Assembly (NCBI RefSeq): GCF_005048205.1
Contig: NZ_SUMF01000001.1
Span: 310,001-374,000 of the forward strand
DNA length: 64,000 nucleotides
From: Chitiniphilus eburneus
Lineage (GTDB): Bacteria; Pseudomonadota; Gammaproteobacteria; Burkholderiales; Chitinibacteraceae
Direction of reading: 5' to 3'
Numbering within the stretch: the first letter of the stretch is position 1; each line of letters starts with the position of its first letter. Positions 28,050 to 38,353 of this stretch are shown one piece after another. Both the position numbers and the translations under genes were made by a program. The notes under the pieces are model-generated. The model was not told where the DNA came from, did no database searches, and worked only from the letters and a program-made list of their open reading frames with translations.

Positions 28050-29182
28050 CGGGCGTGCCGCTCGATCAGGCCGGCGATCCGGTCCAGCGGCACCACCTCG
28101 GTCACGCCGCCCATCTGGATCGCCTCCTTGGGCATGCCGAACACCACGCAGCTCGCCTCGTCCTGCGCGTAGGTGGTCGCCCCGCTGTCGTACATTTCCC
28201 GCATTCCATGCGCGCCATCGTCGCCCATGCCCGTCATGATGAACCCCACTGCGTTGCGTCCTGCCGCCTTGGCCACCGAGCGGAACAGCACATCCACCGA
28301 GGGGCGGTGCCGGCTGACCAGCGGGCCTTCCACCACTTCGACGAAGTACTGCGCACCGCTGCGCTTGACCACCAGATGTCTGCCGCCGGGCGCGATCAGC
28401 GCGGTACCGGCGACGATGCGATCGTTATGCGCGGCCTCGCGCACCTCGATCCGCGACAGGCCGTTGAGCCGTGCCGCGAAAGTCCGGGTGAATTGCTCGG
28501 GCATGTGCTGCACCACCACCAGGCCGGGGCTGTTGGGCGGCAGCGCGGTCAGCACCACCTCCAGCGCCTGCGTACCGCCGGTGGACGTCCCCAACGCCAT
28601 GATCTTATCGGTGGTCGGCAGATGATTGCCGTGCCGGGCAGTGGGAGCCTCCAGGATCGCATCGGCGCTCAGCTTGGGCGCGGCAAAGCGATCCTGCATG
28701 GCCGGATCGACCGGGCGGCGCGCCTCGGCGCGTGGCGGCGGCGTGGCCGCCGTGCTGGCGGTGGCCGTGCCGCGAAACCGGCCCAGCCGCGCCTGCGAGG
28801 CGCCACGGATCGCCGTCACCAGATCGGCCGAGCTGTCCTGGAGAAAATCCTTCAGGCCGATGCTGGGTTTGGTGATGATGCCCAGCGCCCCGGCCGCCAG
28901 CGCGTCCATGGTCACCTCGGCGCCGCGCTGGGTCAGCGTGGAGCAGATCACCACCGGCGTCGGCCGGATCGCCATCAGTTGCTTGAGGAAGGTGATGCCG
29001 TCCATGCGCGGCATCTCGATATCGAGCACGATCACGTCCGGCCAGTTGGTCTTCATCTTCTGCATGGCGAAGATGGGGTCCGACGCGGTGGCGATCACTT
29101 CGATATCGCGGTGCCTGCCCAGCACTTCCTGCATCACTTGCCGCACGACGGACGAATCGTCCACGATCATCACTTTGATCAA
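28046..29182 (-). CDS. cheB: chemotaxis protein-glutamate methylesterase/deamidase CheB
   Basis: Removes methyl groups from chemoreceptors when phosphorylated by CheA. The 378-residue protein has a receiver domain (Asp54 in [13 protein letters not shown]), a linker of about 60 residues and a methylesterase domain with the triad Ser200 ([10 protein letters not shown]), His226 ([10 protein letters not shown]) and Asp322 ([10 protein letters not shown]). The start is a TTG at 29182: GGAGG lies eight bases upstream, and the sequence [11 protein letters not shown] gives the family N terminus. The TTG overlaps the cheD stop (TTGA). Confidence 0.95.
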   Translation of the reverse strand: MIKVMIVDDSSVVRQVMQEVLGRHRDIEVIATASDPIFAMQKMKTNWPDVIVLDIEMPRMDGITFLKQLMAIRPTPVVICSTLTQRGAEVTMDALAAGALGIITKPSIGLKDFLQDSSADLVTAIRGASQARLGRFRGTATASTAATPPPRAEARRPVDPAMQDRFAAPKLSADAILEAPTARHGNHLPTTDKIMALGTSTGGTQALEVVLTALPPNSPGLVVVQHMPEQFTRTFAARLNGLSRIEVREAAHNDRIVAGTALIAPGGRHLVVKRSGAQYFVEVVEGPLVSRHRPSVDVLFRSVAKAAGRNAVGFIMTGMGDDGAHGMREMYDSGATTYAQDEASCVVFGMPKEAIQMGGVTEVVPLDRIAGLIERHAR

Positions 29183-29694
29183 GGGTTGCCTCCGCCATTG
29201 GCCGATGAAAAGCGCGGCGGAGTGCCCAGCAGCGGATAACCGCGCCGCACCCAGACGTCGCCCTGGCCCAGATCCACCCGCAGGTAGCGATAGCCCACGC
29301 CGCCCAGATCGCTGCTGAGCAACGGAATCTCGGCGTCGTGCAGCAGTTGCTCGGCGTAGCGCGCATTCGATTCGCCCACGCCCTCCACGACCTTGCTCGA
29401 TTCGAATACGCGCGCGCCGCCGAACAGCTTGGCGTCGAAATCGCCGATCGCGCAGCCGCGCCGTCGCGCCTGTGCCAGCAGCAGCCCGAACGCCTCCGCA
29501 CCATAGCGGCCGTCCTGCGCCTTGCTGCCACGGCCGTGGGTGATCCGCTCGGGCAGCAGGAAATGACACACACCGCCCAGCGCGCGCGCACGGTGACGCA
29601 GCACGATGGCAACGCACGATCCCAACAGCGTTTCGACCATGACCTGGCCCTCGCCGAAATACAGTTCACCGGGATTCAGATAGATCCTGCGCAT
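29179..29694 (-). CDS. cheD: chemoreceptor glutamine deamidase CheD
   Basis: Deamidates receptor glutamines to glutamate, preparing methylation sites, and in some systems interacts with CheC. The 171-residue product shows the Cys-His pair of the family: Cys27 in [10 protein letters not shown] and His44 in GGVCHFLLP, with the conserved KLFGGARVF-type strand. It shares ATGA with the cheR stop and TTGA with the cheB start. No cheC is present in the window. Confidence 0.95.
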   Translation of the reverse strand: MRRIYLNPGELYFGEGQVMVETLLGSCVAIVLRHRARALGGVCHFLLPERITHGRGSKAQDGRYGAEAFGLLLAQARRRGCAIGDFDAKLFGGARVFESSKVVEGVGESNARYAEQLLHDAEIPLLSSDLGGVGYRYLRVDLGQGDVWVRRGYPLLGTPPRFSSANGGGNP

Positions 29695-30515
29695 CACAGC
29701 GGCTTCCGATAGACCGACGGCACCACGGTTTCCAGCGCCACCGGCATGCCATGCAATGATTCGGAGTGGCCGACAAAGAGATAACCGCCAGGTCTCAGGT
29801 GACGCACCACGTTGTTCACTACGTTGATCTTGGTCTGCAAATCGAAATAGATGATCACGTTCCTCAACAGCACCAGGTCGAACGGCCCCAGCCGCTGCGG
29901 CAGCGCCGTCAGGTTCAGTTGCGAGAAGGTGATGCGCTCGCGCAGCGGCTTGCTCACCAGGAACTGCCCGGTGTACTCGCCCTGGCCGCGCAGGCAGTAG
30001 CGCTTGAGGTAATCGGGTGGAATCTTTTCGCCGCGCGCCATCGGATACAGCCCCCGCCGCGCACGCGCCAGCACGCGCTGGCTGATGTCGGAGCCGAAGA
30101 TGCTCCAGTCGCGTTCGCCCAATTGGTCGTGCAGCAACATGGCCAGGCTGTAGGCCTCCTCGCCGCTGGAACTCGCAGCACTCCACACGCGGAACGGCTG
30201 GCTGGACGGCCACTGCGCCAGGATGCGCTGGCGCAGGAAGTCGAAATGCTTGGTTTCGCGGAAGAAGTAGGTTTCGTTGGTGGTGACGAGATCGATGGCG
30301 TACTGGCGCTCGCGCTCGCCACCCGGCCCCGCGATCAGCCGGTGGTAGTCGCGAAAGCTGGCCAGCTCCAGTTCGGCAATGCGCTTGGCCAGCCGCGCCG
30401 CCACCAGCGCTTTCTTGCCCTCGGACAGATGCAGGCCGATGTGCTGCTTGAACAGCGCCTGGAACAGCTTCAGTTCCTCGGCGGTAAGCGTGACGGGGGG
30501 CTGGGCGACGATCAC
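29694..30515 (-). CDS. cheR: chemotaxis protein methyltransferase CheR
   Basis: S-adenosylmethionine-dependent methylation of receptor glutamates. The 273-residue protein has the N-terminal helical domain (FQALFKQHIGLHLSEGKKALV), TTNETYFFRE, the SAM-binding RVWSAASSSGEEAYSLAM and DISQRVLARARRGLY, and LLRNVIIYFD in the catalytic domain. The start codon is a GTG at 30515 that overlaps the upstream cheW stop (GTGA); no ATG fits. No C-terminal NWETF-like binding tail is needed, and the receptors here also lack it. Confidence 0.95.
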   Translation of the reverse strand: MIVAQPPVTLTAEELKLFQALFKQHIGLHLSEGKKALVAARLAKRIAELELASFRDYHRLIAGPGGERERQYAIDLVTTNETYFFRETKHFDFLRQRILAQWPSSQPFRVWSAASSSGEEAYSLAMLLHDQLGERDWSIFGSDISQRVLARARRGLYPMARGEKIPPDYLKRYCLRGQGEYTGQFLVSKPLRERITFSQLNLTALPQRLGPFDLVLLRNVIIYFDLQTKINVVNNVVRHLRPGGYLFVGHSESLHGMPVALETVVPSVYRKPL

Positions 30516-31027
30516 GGCTGCGTCTCCCGGGGCGCCGACGCCAGGCCAGCCAGCGCGGCGAGGTCGTCCAGCGACAGCGTCTGCCGCAGGTCGAGCGCGA
30601 TCACGAAGCGCGTTTCGGCGCGGATCAACCCTTCGACGAACTCGGCGCGGATGCCGCCGACCAGCGCCGGCGCCGGTTCGATCTCGCTCGGCTCCACCGT
30701 CAATACTTCATTCACTGCATCGACCAGCACGCCCAGCGGCGGCATGTCCTCCGAATCGGCCAGCTCCACGATCACCACACAGGTACGCCGTGCGATGCCG
30801 GTGCGCCCCCGACCAAAGCGCACCGCCAGATCCACCACCGGCACCACCGCGCCGCGCAGGTTGAGCACGCCGCGCAGGAACTCCGGCAGCAAAGGGATTT
30901 CGGTCAGCCCGGTGAACTCGATGATCTCGCGCACCTGCGCCACCGGCAGTGCGAACTGCTCGCCGGTGAGGGAGAAGCTCAGGTACTGCCGGGTGGTGGC
31001 CGATTGGTCGAGGCTGGCATAGGTCAT
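30512..31027 (-). CDS. cheW: CheW adaptor protein (first copy)
   Basis: Scaffold linking receptors to CheA. The 171-residue protein has the two SH3-like subdomains typical of CheW: YLSFSLTGEQFALPVAQVREII, then GVLNLRGAVVPVVDLAVRFG and VLVDAVNEVLTVEPSEI. It is about 45% identical by eye to the second CheW at 33089-33628, so the pair arose by duplication. It is coupled to cheR by a GTGA overlap and follows an MCP gene after 112 bases. Confidence 0.93.
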   Translation of the reverse strand: MTYASLDQSATTRQYLSFSLTGEQFALPVAQVREIIEFTGLTEIPLLPEFLRGVLNLRGAVVPVVDLAVRFGRGRTGIARRTCVVIVELADSEDMPPLGVLVDAVNEVLTVEPSEIEPAPALVGGIRAEFVEGLIRAETRFVIALDLRQTLSLDDLAALAGLASAPRETQP

Positions 31028-31139
31028 GGTCGAGGCCCGTTAGCGAATCTGACGATGGATCGGCTGGCGACAGGGCACCCGGCCCGGCCGGGTGCCCGGG
31101 ATCGGGGCGAGGATGGCTGGCTGGCACATGGCGTGATCC

Positions 31140-32891
31140 TCAGAAGTGGCCGAAAGCCAGGTCATCGATTTCACCTTCGTCGTCCTGCTGCGCGGCGCGC
31201 GCCATCGGTGCCACGCTCTTGGCCGGGCTGCGCCGCTTTTGCGCGCGCCCACTCACCGGTACGCGGAAGAAGCCGATCAGCTCCTGCAATTGCGCGGCCT
31301 GCGCGCTCATTTCCTCGGCGGTGGATGACAGCTCTTCAGCGGCGGACGCGTTGATCTGCGTGGTCTGCGCCAGTTGGCCGATAGCGGCATTGATCTGCTC
31401 CAGCCCGCCCGCCTGCTCGCGCGAAGCGGCGCTGATTTCCTGCACCAGGTCGGCGGTCTTGCGGATCGACGGCACCATCTGGTCCAGCAGGTGGCCGGCG
31501 CGCTCGGACAGGCTGACGCTCTCGTCGGCCACCGTGATGATCTCGGATGCCGCCACCTGGCTGCGCTCGGCCAGCTTGCGCACTTCGGCCGCCACCACGG
31601 CGAAACCCTTGCCATGCTCGCCGGCACGCGCCGCCTCGATGGCGGCGTTCAGCGCCAGCAGGTTGGTCTGATAGGCGATGTCATCGATGATGCCGATCTT
31701 GCTGGCGATCTGGCGCATCGCCGCCACGGTCTGCCGCACCGCCTCGCCGCCCTGGCCGGCGTCGCCCGCGCTCTGGCTGGCCATGCCGTCGGTAACGCGC
31801 GCGTTCTCGGAATTCTGCGCCACGGTGGAAGTGATCTCCTCCACCGCCGAGCTGGTTTCCTCGACATTGGCCGCCTGCTCCGATGCGTTCTGCGACAGGC
31901 CCTGCGCCGACGCGGAGATTTCCTCGGACGCCGATGCCAGCGAGCCGGCTGCGGTGTTCACGTCGCTGATCACACTGTTGAGCCGCGCGACCATTTCGCG
32001 GATGTGATACAGCATGCTGATGGTATCGCCCGGCTTGACCGGGACCTGCACCGTGAGGTCGCCGCGCGCCACCTGCTGGAGCACCTGGGCCGACTGCCGC
32101 AGGTGCTCGATCATCTGCGCGATGCTGGCAAGCATGCTGGTGGTGTCGCCTTCGCGCACCTTCACGTTCAGCGAAAGATCACCTTCCGCTACACGGCCCA
32201 TCACCTTGACTGCCTCATCCGGCTCGCCACCGACCTGGCGCGTGATCAGCCGCGTCAGCGCCAGCCCCATGACCAGCGACAGCAGCAATGCGCCACCAAT
32301 GGTGATCAGCGTGGTGCGCCGCGCTTCGGCCAGTTGCGTTTCGCTGTGCTGGTTGGCCAGTGCCGCCTGCTTCTGGTTATGCGCGCTGAGCGCGCGCAGG
32401 GTGCGGTCCACGCGCTCGATGGCTTCGCGCAGGCTGCCGTTCACCAGCACAGTGGCCTCCTCGCGCTGCCCGGCGCGCATCAGGTCGATCGCGCGCTGCG
32501 TCTGTTGCAGATACGGTTGCAGCAGGCTCTTGAATTCATCCCGCATGGCCTCTTCCTGCTCGTTGGCCCGCGTATTCAGGTAAAGCGCCCAGTTCTTCTC
32601 AAAATCGGCCAGGTAGTGTTCGCCGCGCTGGACCGACTCGTTGAAAAGCTGCGGGTTGTCCATCTGCGACAGCAGCCGCACCGTGGCGCGCCCGTGGACG
32701 ACGATGGAGACATTGGCCTGCGCCAGATAACTGATGCCCAGCAGATTGTTGCGATAGACGTTGCGGGCGTTGGCGCCCACCTCGTCCATGTTCTTCAATC
32801 CCCACCAGCCGACGCCCAGCGTGAGCATCGCGGCGATGAGGAAGGCGCACAGCAATTTGACACCGAGTTTTAAACGCATGAACCAGCCCAT
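31140..32891 (-). CDS. methyl-accepting chemotaxis protein with tandem HAMP domains
   Basis: A 583-residue transmembrane receptor. Membrane helices at about 8-30 and 193-213 bracket a periplasmic four-helix-bundle sensor. After the second helix two HAMP-like units stand in tandem: 214-268 ([12 protein letters not shown]) and 269-310 ([12 protein letters not shown]). The signalling hairpin includes [18 protein letters not shown] and the methylation helices ([20 protein letters not shown]). There is no C-terminal CheR-binding pentapeptide. GGAGAAT precedes the ATG at 32891; an in-frame start eight codons earlier lacks a ribosome site. Ligand unknown. Confidence 0.93.
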   Translation of the reverse strand: MGWFMRLKLGVKLLCAFLIAAMLTLGVGWWGLKNMDEVGANARNVYRNNLLGISYLAQANVSIVVHGRATVRLLSQMDNPQLFNESVQRGEHYLADFEKNWALYLNTRANEQEEAMRDEFKSLLQPYLQQTQRAIDLMRAGQREEATVLVNGSLREAIERVDRTLRALSAHNQKQAALANQHSETQLAEARRTTLITIGGALLLSLVMGLALTRLITRQVGGEPDEAVKVMGRVAEGDLSLNVKVREGDTTSMLASIAQMIEHLRQSAQVLQQVARGDLTVQVPVKPGDTISMLYHIREMVARLNSVISDVNTAAGSLASASEEISASAQGLSQNASEQAANVEETSSAVEEITSTVAQNSENARVTDGMASQSAGDAGQGGEAVRQTVAAMRQIASKIGIIDDIAYQTNLLALNAAIEAARAGEHGKGFAVVAAEVRKLAERSQVAASEIITVADESVSLSERAGHLLDQMVPSIRKTADLVQEISAASREQAGGLEQINAAIGQLAQTTQINASAAEELSSTAEEMSAQAAQLQELIGFFRVPVSGRAQKRRSPAKSVAPMARAAQQDDEGEIDDLAFGHF

Positions 32892-33088
32892 GGGATTCTC
32901 CTGACCGAGCGCCACCGGCCGCCGCGCCCAGCATTACGCTGCCGCACCGTCCAGGTGGCTCACATTCCGCCCCCGCGGTCTCCCGACTCCCAAACCGGAC
33001 AGGCCATTGCACCTGGTCCGGGCTTCTCCCTGACGATCCGACGTTGCCGCGTTCTCTCCGGAAGCGTTCCACCGCGATCGACGTATTT

Positions 33089-33628
33089 CTATTCGGCCGT
33101 GACGGCCCCCGCCTCGGCCGCCACACCGATCAGCGTGGCCAGTTCCTCCACCGACAGCACCAGGCGGATGTCCAGCGCAATGACGAAGCGCTGGTCCAGA
33201 TTGATCATCCCTTCGATGAATTCGGCACGGATGCGCGCGCCGAACGCCGGACGCTGCTCCACCTGGCCCGGCTCCACCGTCAGCACTTCGTTCACCGCAT
33301 CCACCAGCACGCCCAGCAGCAGCATCTGGCCTTCCTGCTCCACCTCGATGATGACGATGCAGGTGCGGCGCGCGATCTCGGTGCGCTCGCGGCCGAACCG
33401 CACCGCGAGGTCGATCACCGGCACCACCGCGCCGCGCATGTTGATCACACCGCGCAGGAAGGCGGGCATCAGCGGAATCTCGGTCATGCCAGCAAACTCG
33501 ATGATTTCGCGGATCTGCTCGATCGGCATGGCGAACAGTTCGCCGCCCAGCGTGAACGTCAGGTACTGGCGGCTCACGCCGCGTTCGGCCAGCGCGGAAC
33601 TGCCGGCCGGAGTGGGATAGTTCGACAT
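33089..33628 (-). CDS. cheW: CheW adaptor protein (second copy)
   Basis: 179-residue CheW: YLTFTLGGELFAMPIEQIREII, FLRGVINMRGAVVPVIDLAV and VLVDAVNEVLTVEPGQV. The N-terminal 20 residues before the domain are variable. It begins ten bases after the MCP stop at 33639 and is followed by 197 bases before the next MCP start, so the MCP-cheW module appears twice in a row. ATG preceded by GAGGTTG. Duplication may let the two receptors form distinct contacts with CheA. Confidence 0.93.
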   Translation of the reverse strand: MSNYPTPAGSSALAERGVSRQYLTFTLGGELFAMPIEQIREIIEFAGMTEIPLMPAFLRGVINMRGAVVPVIDLAVRFGRERTEIARRTCIVIIEVEQEGQMLLLGVLVDAVNEVLTVEPGQVEQRPAFGARIRAEFIEGMINLDQRFVIALDIRLVLSVEELATLIGVAAEAGAVTAE

Positions 33629-33638
33629 GACTGCAACC

Positions 33639-35273
33639 TCAGAATCGGGTGAACGACGCTTCGTCCACGCTGTCATCGTCCCGCCGCATGCGCGGTGCGG
33701 CCGAAGCGCGGCGCGGGGCCGCGCGGCGGCTGGCCGGCGCGTCGCCGGACGGTGCGCCGTCGATGCGGAAGAACTGGATCATTTCCTGCAACTGGATCGC
33801 CTGCGCACTCATTTCCTCGGCAGTGGACGACAGTTCCTCGGACGCGGATGCGTTCATCTGCGTGGTCTGCGCCAACTGGCTGACCGCGGTGTTGATCTGG
33901 TCGAGGCCCGAGGTCTGCTCGCGTGAAGCAGCGCTGATTTCCTGCACCAGGTCGGCGGTCTTGCGGATCGACGGCACCATCTGGTCGAGCAGGTTACCGG
34001 CACGTTCGGCCAGCGTGACACTGTTGCCGGCCACGGCGCCGATCTCCTGCGCGGCCACCTGGCTGCGTTCGGCCAGCTTGCGCACCTCGGCCGCCACCAC
34101 GGCAAAGCCCTTGCCATGCTCACCGGCGCGCGCCGCCTCGATGGCCGCATTCAACGCCAGCAGGTTGGTCTGGTAGGCGATGTCGTCGATGATGCCGATC
34201 TTGTCGGCGATCTGGCGCATTGCGGCCACCGTCTGCCGTACCGCGTCACCGCCCTCGCCCGCATCGGTGGAGCTCTTGCTGGCCATACCGTCGGTGATGC
34301 GCGCGTTTTCGGAGTTCTGCGCCACGGTGGCGGAGATTTCCTCGACCGAAGCGCTGGTCTCTTCGACGTTGGCCGCCTGTTCCGATGCGTTCTGCGACAG
34401 CGCCTGCGCCGACGCCGAGACTTCCTCGCTGGCGGAGGCGATCGAGTTGGCCGCGCCACGCACGTCGCCGATCACGCTGGTCAGCCGCACGATCATCTGC
34501 TGCATGCTGTAGAGCATGCTCGACTCGTCACCGCCGCGCAGGCGCACATCCACCCGCAGGTCGCCATCGGCCAGGCGTTGCAGGATGCGCACCGCGTCGG
34601 CCGGTTCGCCGCCCACCTGGCGCGTCACCATCCGAGCCAGCAGCACGCCCAGCGCCACGGCCACGGCAAAGGCGATCAGCACCACGGCAATGGTGGTGTT
34701 GCGCACGTTGTCCACCATCCGCTGGTTTTCCTCGTTGGCGACCTTCGCCTGCTGTTCGTTGTCCTGGGCGATCAGCTCGAATACTTCGTCCATCTTGCGC
34801 ATGTGCGCGCGCAGGTCGCCGTTGGCCAGCGTCAGTGCCTCGGGATGGCGGCCTTCCTTCACCAGCCGCAATACATCGTCGGTCAGGCGCAGGTACTCGC
34901 CGAATAGCCCGTCGAGCTGGATGCGCAGCTTGGCCTCGTTCTCCGAGGGCCGGGTGGCCATGTAGAGGTCCCAGAATTTCTTGTTGTCCGCCAGGTAGCC
35001 ATCAGCGCGCTTGAGGGTGGCGGCGTATTCGTCCGGCTGGTCAAGCTGGGTCATCGCGCGGACGATGGTGCGCGAATGCAGCACCTGCGCCAGATTGGCA
35101 CGGTCCAGGTTGGCGATGCCGACCAGATTGATGCCGTAGATCTCCTCGGCGCGATGGCCGATCTTGGTGGCATTCATCAGCCCCCAGCCGCCGATCAACA
35201 GCGTCAGCAGCGCGCACAGGAAGAATGCGCTCAGCAGTTTGGCGCCGAGGCGCATGTTGGAAAACCAGCCCAT
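33639..35273 (-). CDS. methyl-accepting chemotaxis protein
   Basis: A 544-residue receptor: membrane helices about 10-32 and 191-212, a four-helix-bundle periplasmic sensor between, one HAMP domain ([13 protein letters not shown]) and a full signalling domain with [23 protein letters not shown]. The signalling part is nearly identical to that of the MCP at 31140-32891, while the sensor parts differ, so the two are paralogues. Arg/Ala-rich, acidic C-terminal tail (about 505-544) without a CheR-binding pentapeptide. ATG at 35273 lies two bases after the cheA stop; a TTG two codons earlier is possible. Confidence 0.93.
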   Translation of the reverse strand: MGWFSNMRLGAKLLSAFFLCALLTLLIGGWGLMNATKIGHRAEEIYGINLVGIANLDRANLAQVLHSRTIVRAMTQLDQPDEYAATLKRADGYLADNKKFWDLYMATRPSENEAKLRIQLDGLFGEYLRLTDDVLRLVKEGRHPEALTLANGDLRAHMRKMDEVFELIAQDNEQQAKVANEENQRMVDNVRNTTIAVVLIAFAVAVALGVLLARMVTRQVGGEPADAVRILQRLADGDLRVDVRLRGGDESSMLYSMQQMIVRLTSVIGDVRGAANSIASASEEVSASAQALSQNASEQAANVEETSASVEEISATVAQNSENARITDGMASKSSTDAGEGGDAVRQTVAAMRQIADKIGIIDDIAYQTNLLALNAAIEAARAGEHGKGFAVVAAEVRKLAERSQVAAQEIGAVAGNSVTLAERAGNLLDQMVPSIRKTADLVQEISAASREQTSGLDQINTAVSQLAQTTQMNASASEELSSTAEEMSAQAIQLQEMIQFFRIDGAPSGDAPASRRAAPRRASAAPRMRRDDDSVDEASFTRF

Positions 35274-35275
35274 GT

Positions 35276-37465
35276 TCAATTACCCCCTGTCTGTTCGGGC
35301 GTTGTAGTGGCCTGGCCATGCCAGGCCAGCGCTGCCTGTGCCCTGGAGGCGCGCTGGATGAGGTTGGGGACGTCGAGGATCAGGGCGACACGACCGTCGC
35401 CCAGGATGGTGGAACCGCTGATGCCGCGGACCTGGTTGAACAACTGGCCCAGCGGTTTGATCACTGCCTGGAACTCGCCCATCAGCCGATCGACCACCAC
35501 GCCGGCACGGTGCTGGCCGTACTGCACCACCACCAGGCTTTCGCGCACGCCGTCGGCCGGCGGCAGGTCGAACAGTTCGCGCAGCCGTAGGAACGGCAAT
35601 GGCTCGCCGCGCAGCTTGACGATGTTGTGCCGGGTGTCGTGCCCGCCGACATCGACGCATTCGATCACCAGTTCCAGCGGGATGACGAAGGTGGATTCGC
35701 CCACCATCACCTGGAAGCCGTCGATGATGGCCAGCGTCAGCGGCAGACGGATGCGCACGGTGGTGCCCTGCCCGGCGCGCGATAGGATTTCCACCTCGCC
35801 GCGCAACGATTCGATGTTCTTCTTCACCACGTCCATGCCCACGCCGCGCCCGGACAGGTTGGTGACGGTTTCGGCGGTGGAGAAGCCCGCCTCGAAGATC
35901 AGGCGGAACACTTCGCTATCGCTCAGGATCTGGTCCGGCTGCACCAGCCCGCGTTCGATGCCTTTCTTCAGGATGCGCTCGCGATCCAGCCCCTTGCCGT
36001 CGTCCGATACCTCGATCACGATGCTGCCCGACTCGTGGTAGGCATTCAGCCGCAGCGTGCCACCGGCCGGCTTGCCGGCATCCACCCGCGCGGCGGTCGA
36101 TTCGATGCCGTGGTCCATCGCGTTGCGCACGATGTGCATCAACGGGTCGGACAGCTTTTCCACCATCGATTTATCCAGCTCGGTATCGGCGCCAGTGACG
36201 ACGAGCTGGATTTCCTTGCCCAGTTCGCGCGAGATGTCGCGCACCACGCGCGGAAAACGCTGGAACACCTCGCCGATCGGCACCATGCGCAGCGTCAGCG
36301 CGGCATCGCGAATCTGCTCCACCAGCGTGGACAGCGCCTGCGACACTTCTTCGAACTGCGGGTCCTTCTGCTTGCGCGCCAGCAGGTTGGTGGCGGCGCC
36401 GGCAATCACCAGTTCGCCCACCAGATCGATCAGCGCATCGAGCTTGTTGACCTCGACCTTGATGAACTTCTGTTCCTGGGCGCGTTTTTCCTCGCCTTGC
36501 TTCTGCTTGGTCAGCGCGGCGGCGACCACCGCCTGCGGCACCATCTCCTGCTCGACGAGCAAGGTGCCGATGGGCTTGGCCGGCACCGGCTCGGCGGCCT
36601 GCCGCGCCAGCACGGTTTCCAGCTCGCCCGACGTCAGCGCGCCACCCTTGACCAGGATTTCGCCCAGCCGGCCGGCCGGCTCGGGCAAGGCGCCGATCAA
36701 CGAGATGTACTCGGCCACCTTGCCATGCGGTGGCAGGATGCGAATATCGCTGTCTTCGCGCACGAACTCGAACACGCCTTCGATGGTCTGCCGATCCACC
36801 TCGCTGGCGAAATCGATCTCGAAGCCGAGATAACAGCTTTCGGCGTCGAACTCGTCGGCGGCCGGCATTGCATCCGGTAGCGTCACGATATGGACGATGC
36901 GGCCCAGCGTGCCCAGATAGCGCAGGAACGACATTGGGTCCATGCCATGCCGCAGCACATCCTGCGAAAAACGCAACGATAAATGCCAGTTGTCGCTGCT
37001 GACCGATTCGCCGCTTTCCACTTCCACCTGGCCAGCGGGCTCCGGCGCGGCCTGGCGCACAGTGGCGACCTGCGCCTTGGGTTCGCCCAGCAACGCGTTG
37101 AGGGCATCCTCCAGCCGCGCGCGACGTTCGGGGTCCGGCTCGATGTCCTCGCGGCGTGCCTCGATGGCATCCACCAGTTCGGCGATGTAGTCGCTGCATT
37201 CGAGCAGCAGCGCCATCAGCGGCTGGTCCAGCGGCAGCGTGCCGTTGCGCACACGGTCGAGCATGCTTTCGGCGATGTGAGTGAAACTGACGATGCGGTC
37301 GAAGGCAAACAGCCCGGCCGAGCCCTTGATGGTGTGTGCCGCGCGGAAAATGGCATTGATCGCCTCCGGGCTGGCGCCTTCGGCTTCGATTTCGAGCAGC
37401 GCGTTTTCCATTGCCGCCAGCAGTTCGCGGGCTTCCTGCACCAGCGCATCGCGCGCCATGTCCAT
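35276..37465 (-). CDS. cheA: chemotaxis histidine kinase CheA
   Basis: Receptor-controlled kinase, 729 residues. Order: HPt domain with His44 ([15 protein letters not shown]); linker; a CheA-regulatory type domain about 158-250 ([20 protein letters not shown]); two 24-residue repeats at 266-289 and 298-321 that resemble the MshEN cyclic-di-GMP-binding motif; dimerisation helices ([15 protein letters not shown]); ATPase with [21 protein letters not shown] and GRGVGMDVV; and a CheW-like C-terminal domain. The start is ATG at 37465; a GTG at 37471 is closer to the GAGGAG site and is an alternative. Substrates probably include the nearby CheY, CheB and REC-EAL. Confidence 0.95.
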   Translation of the reverse strand: MDMARDALVQEARELLAAMENALLEIEAEGASPEAINAIFRAAHTIKGSAGLFAFDRIVSFTHIAESMLDRVRNGTLPLDQPLMALLLECSDYIAELVDAIEARREDIEPDPERRARLEDALNALLGEPKAQVATVRQAAPEPAGQVEVESGESVSSDNWHLSLRFSQDVLRHGMDPMSFLRYLGTLGRIVHIVTLPDAMPAADEFDAESCYLGFEIDFASEVDRQTIEGVFEFVREDSDIRILPPHGKVAEYISLIGALPEPAGRLGEILVKGGALTSGELETVLARQAAEPVPAKPIGTLLVEQEMVPQAVVAAALTKQKQGEEKRAQEQKFIKVEVNKLDALIDLVGELVIAGAATNLLARKQKDPQFEEVSQALSTLVEQIRDAALTLRMVPIGEVFQRFPRVVRDISRELGKEIQLVVTGADTELDKSMVEKLSDPLMHIVRNAMDHGIESTAARVDAGKPAGGTLRLNAYHESGSIVIEVSDDGKGLDRERILKKGIERGLVQPDQILSDSEVFRLIFEAGFSTAETVTNLSGRGVGMDVVKKNIESLRGEVEILSRAGQGTTVRIRLPLTLAIIDGFQVMVGESTFVIPLELVIECVDVGGHDTRHNIVKLRGEPLPFLRLRELFDLPPADGVRESLVVVQYGQHRAGVVVDRLMGEFQAVIKPLGQLFNQVRGISGSTILGDGRVALILDVPNLIQRASRAQAALAWHGQATTTPEQTGGN

Positions 37466-37589
37466 ATCCACGGTCTGTCTCCTCGGCCCGATTCCGGTTT
37501 GTGGCGGCGAACAAAACCCTGCTGACGGCATCGCACGCGGGCACCAAGCTTCGCGTGCCGTACGCCTCGACTACCTGCGTTTCGCGCTC

Positions 37590-37660
37590 CTTGCCGGGCC
37601 GCCACGCGGGGTTTCATCAACCGCTCTTGATTCCTGCTGCGCCCTGCGGGCGTCTCGTGT
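37590..37660 (-). repeat. possible diverged copy of the bipartite palindromic repeat
   Basis: Read on the minus strand, GCGCAGCAGGAATCAAGA preceded by a GC-rich stem (GACGCCCGCAGGGCGC) and followed by GGCCCGGCAAGG resembles the bipartite repeat found at 38224, 45661 and 53950. Similarity is partial. It fills most of the cheA-STAS gap. Confidence 0.35.
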
Positions 37661-37697
37661 TGTGCCGGGCGCCGCTCGGCGCCCCCCAGCAGGCGCG

Positions 37698-38015
37698 TCA
37701 GGCGCCCTTGGGCATCAGCACCGGATCGCCCAGGGCGCCGGTGAGGTCCAGCAACTCCAGCGCGGCCAGTACCGCGCCGCTATGCCCGCCGTAGCTGACA
37801 CTGCGCCCCAGTCGCGCCGCTTCGCGCTTGAGCAGCAACAGCAACTGCACCCCGGCGGTGTCGATGTCCTCCACCTCGCCCAGATCCAGCGCCAGCGTGT
37901 CGGCATGCGCCAACGCCGCCAGCAGCTCGTCCTTCAGTGCCGCGGCATGCATCACCGTCAGCTCGCCGTGCAGCCGAAAGGCCCCGGCTTCGTTTTCATG
38001 CGGCGTCAAAGGCAT
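37698..38015 (-). CDS. STAS-domain protein
   Basis: 105-residue anti-anti-sigma-like STAS domain, including GAFRLHGELTVMHAAAL and the DLGEVEDIDTAGVQLLLLLKREA segment. In classic SpoIIAA-type proteins the residue after this Asp is the phosphorylated serine; here it is Thr53. Genes of this kind are common inside chemosensory operons of environmental proteobacteria, where their role is little known. Start at 38015 follows GAGGGGAC. It sits 232 bases before cheA and 338 bases after cheY. No anti-sigma kinase is visible nearby. Confidence 0.85.
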   Translation of the reverse strand: MPLTPHENEAGAFRLHGELTVMHAAALKDELLAALAHADTLALDLGEVEDIDTAGVQLLLLLKREAARLGRSVSYGGHSGAVLAALELLDLTGALGDPVLMPKGA

Positions 38016-38353
38016 CTCGTCCCCTCTCCTCTCCACATCACCATGCTTCTCGCGGCGAACCGACCCGCGCCGCTGGCGCGAAACCCTCGCACACCGGCGC
38101 CAACAGGCGTGCGGATCAAGCGGTACTTACGACTTCGATCAGATCGGCGCGCCATCCCGCAAACCCACTGTGCGGCGCATCCGGTTCCCAACCACGCTCA
38201 CCGAAACCACCGCACGAGCACCACGAGGCGCCCTCGCGGCGGGGGAGTGGAATCAATCAACAAATGCCGCTGCCGGTACACCACCGCCCGGACGCGCCCG
38301 GCCCCGCCGGGGTTTGCAGCCATTCCGCCCCGCAGCAGGCACATTCATGGAAG
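38016..38353. other. cheY-STAS intergenic region
   Basis: About 338 bases with no supportable gene. The part at 38224-38312 is a bipartite repeat copy listed separately; the rest is unremarkable. The gap splits an operon and the repeat could stabilise or end part of the transcript. Confidence 0.45.
38224..38312 (+). repeat. bipartite palindromic repeat, copy A
   Basis: GAGGCGCCCTCGCGGCGGGG, then AGTGGAATCAATCAA, and 36 bases on a second stem CCCGG-CCCCG-CCGGG. The first stem is shortened compared with copies C-E. Confidence 0.55.
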
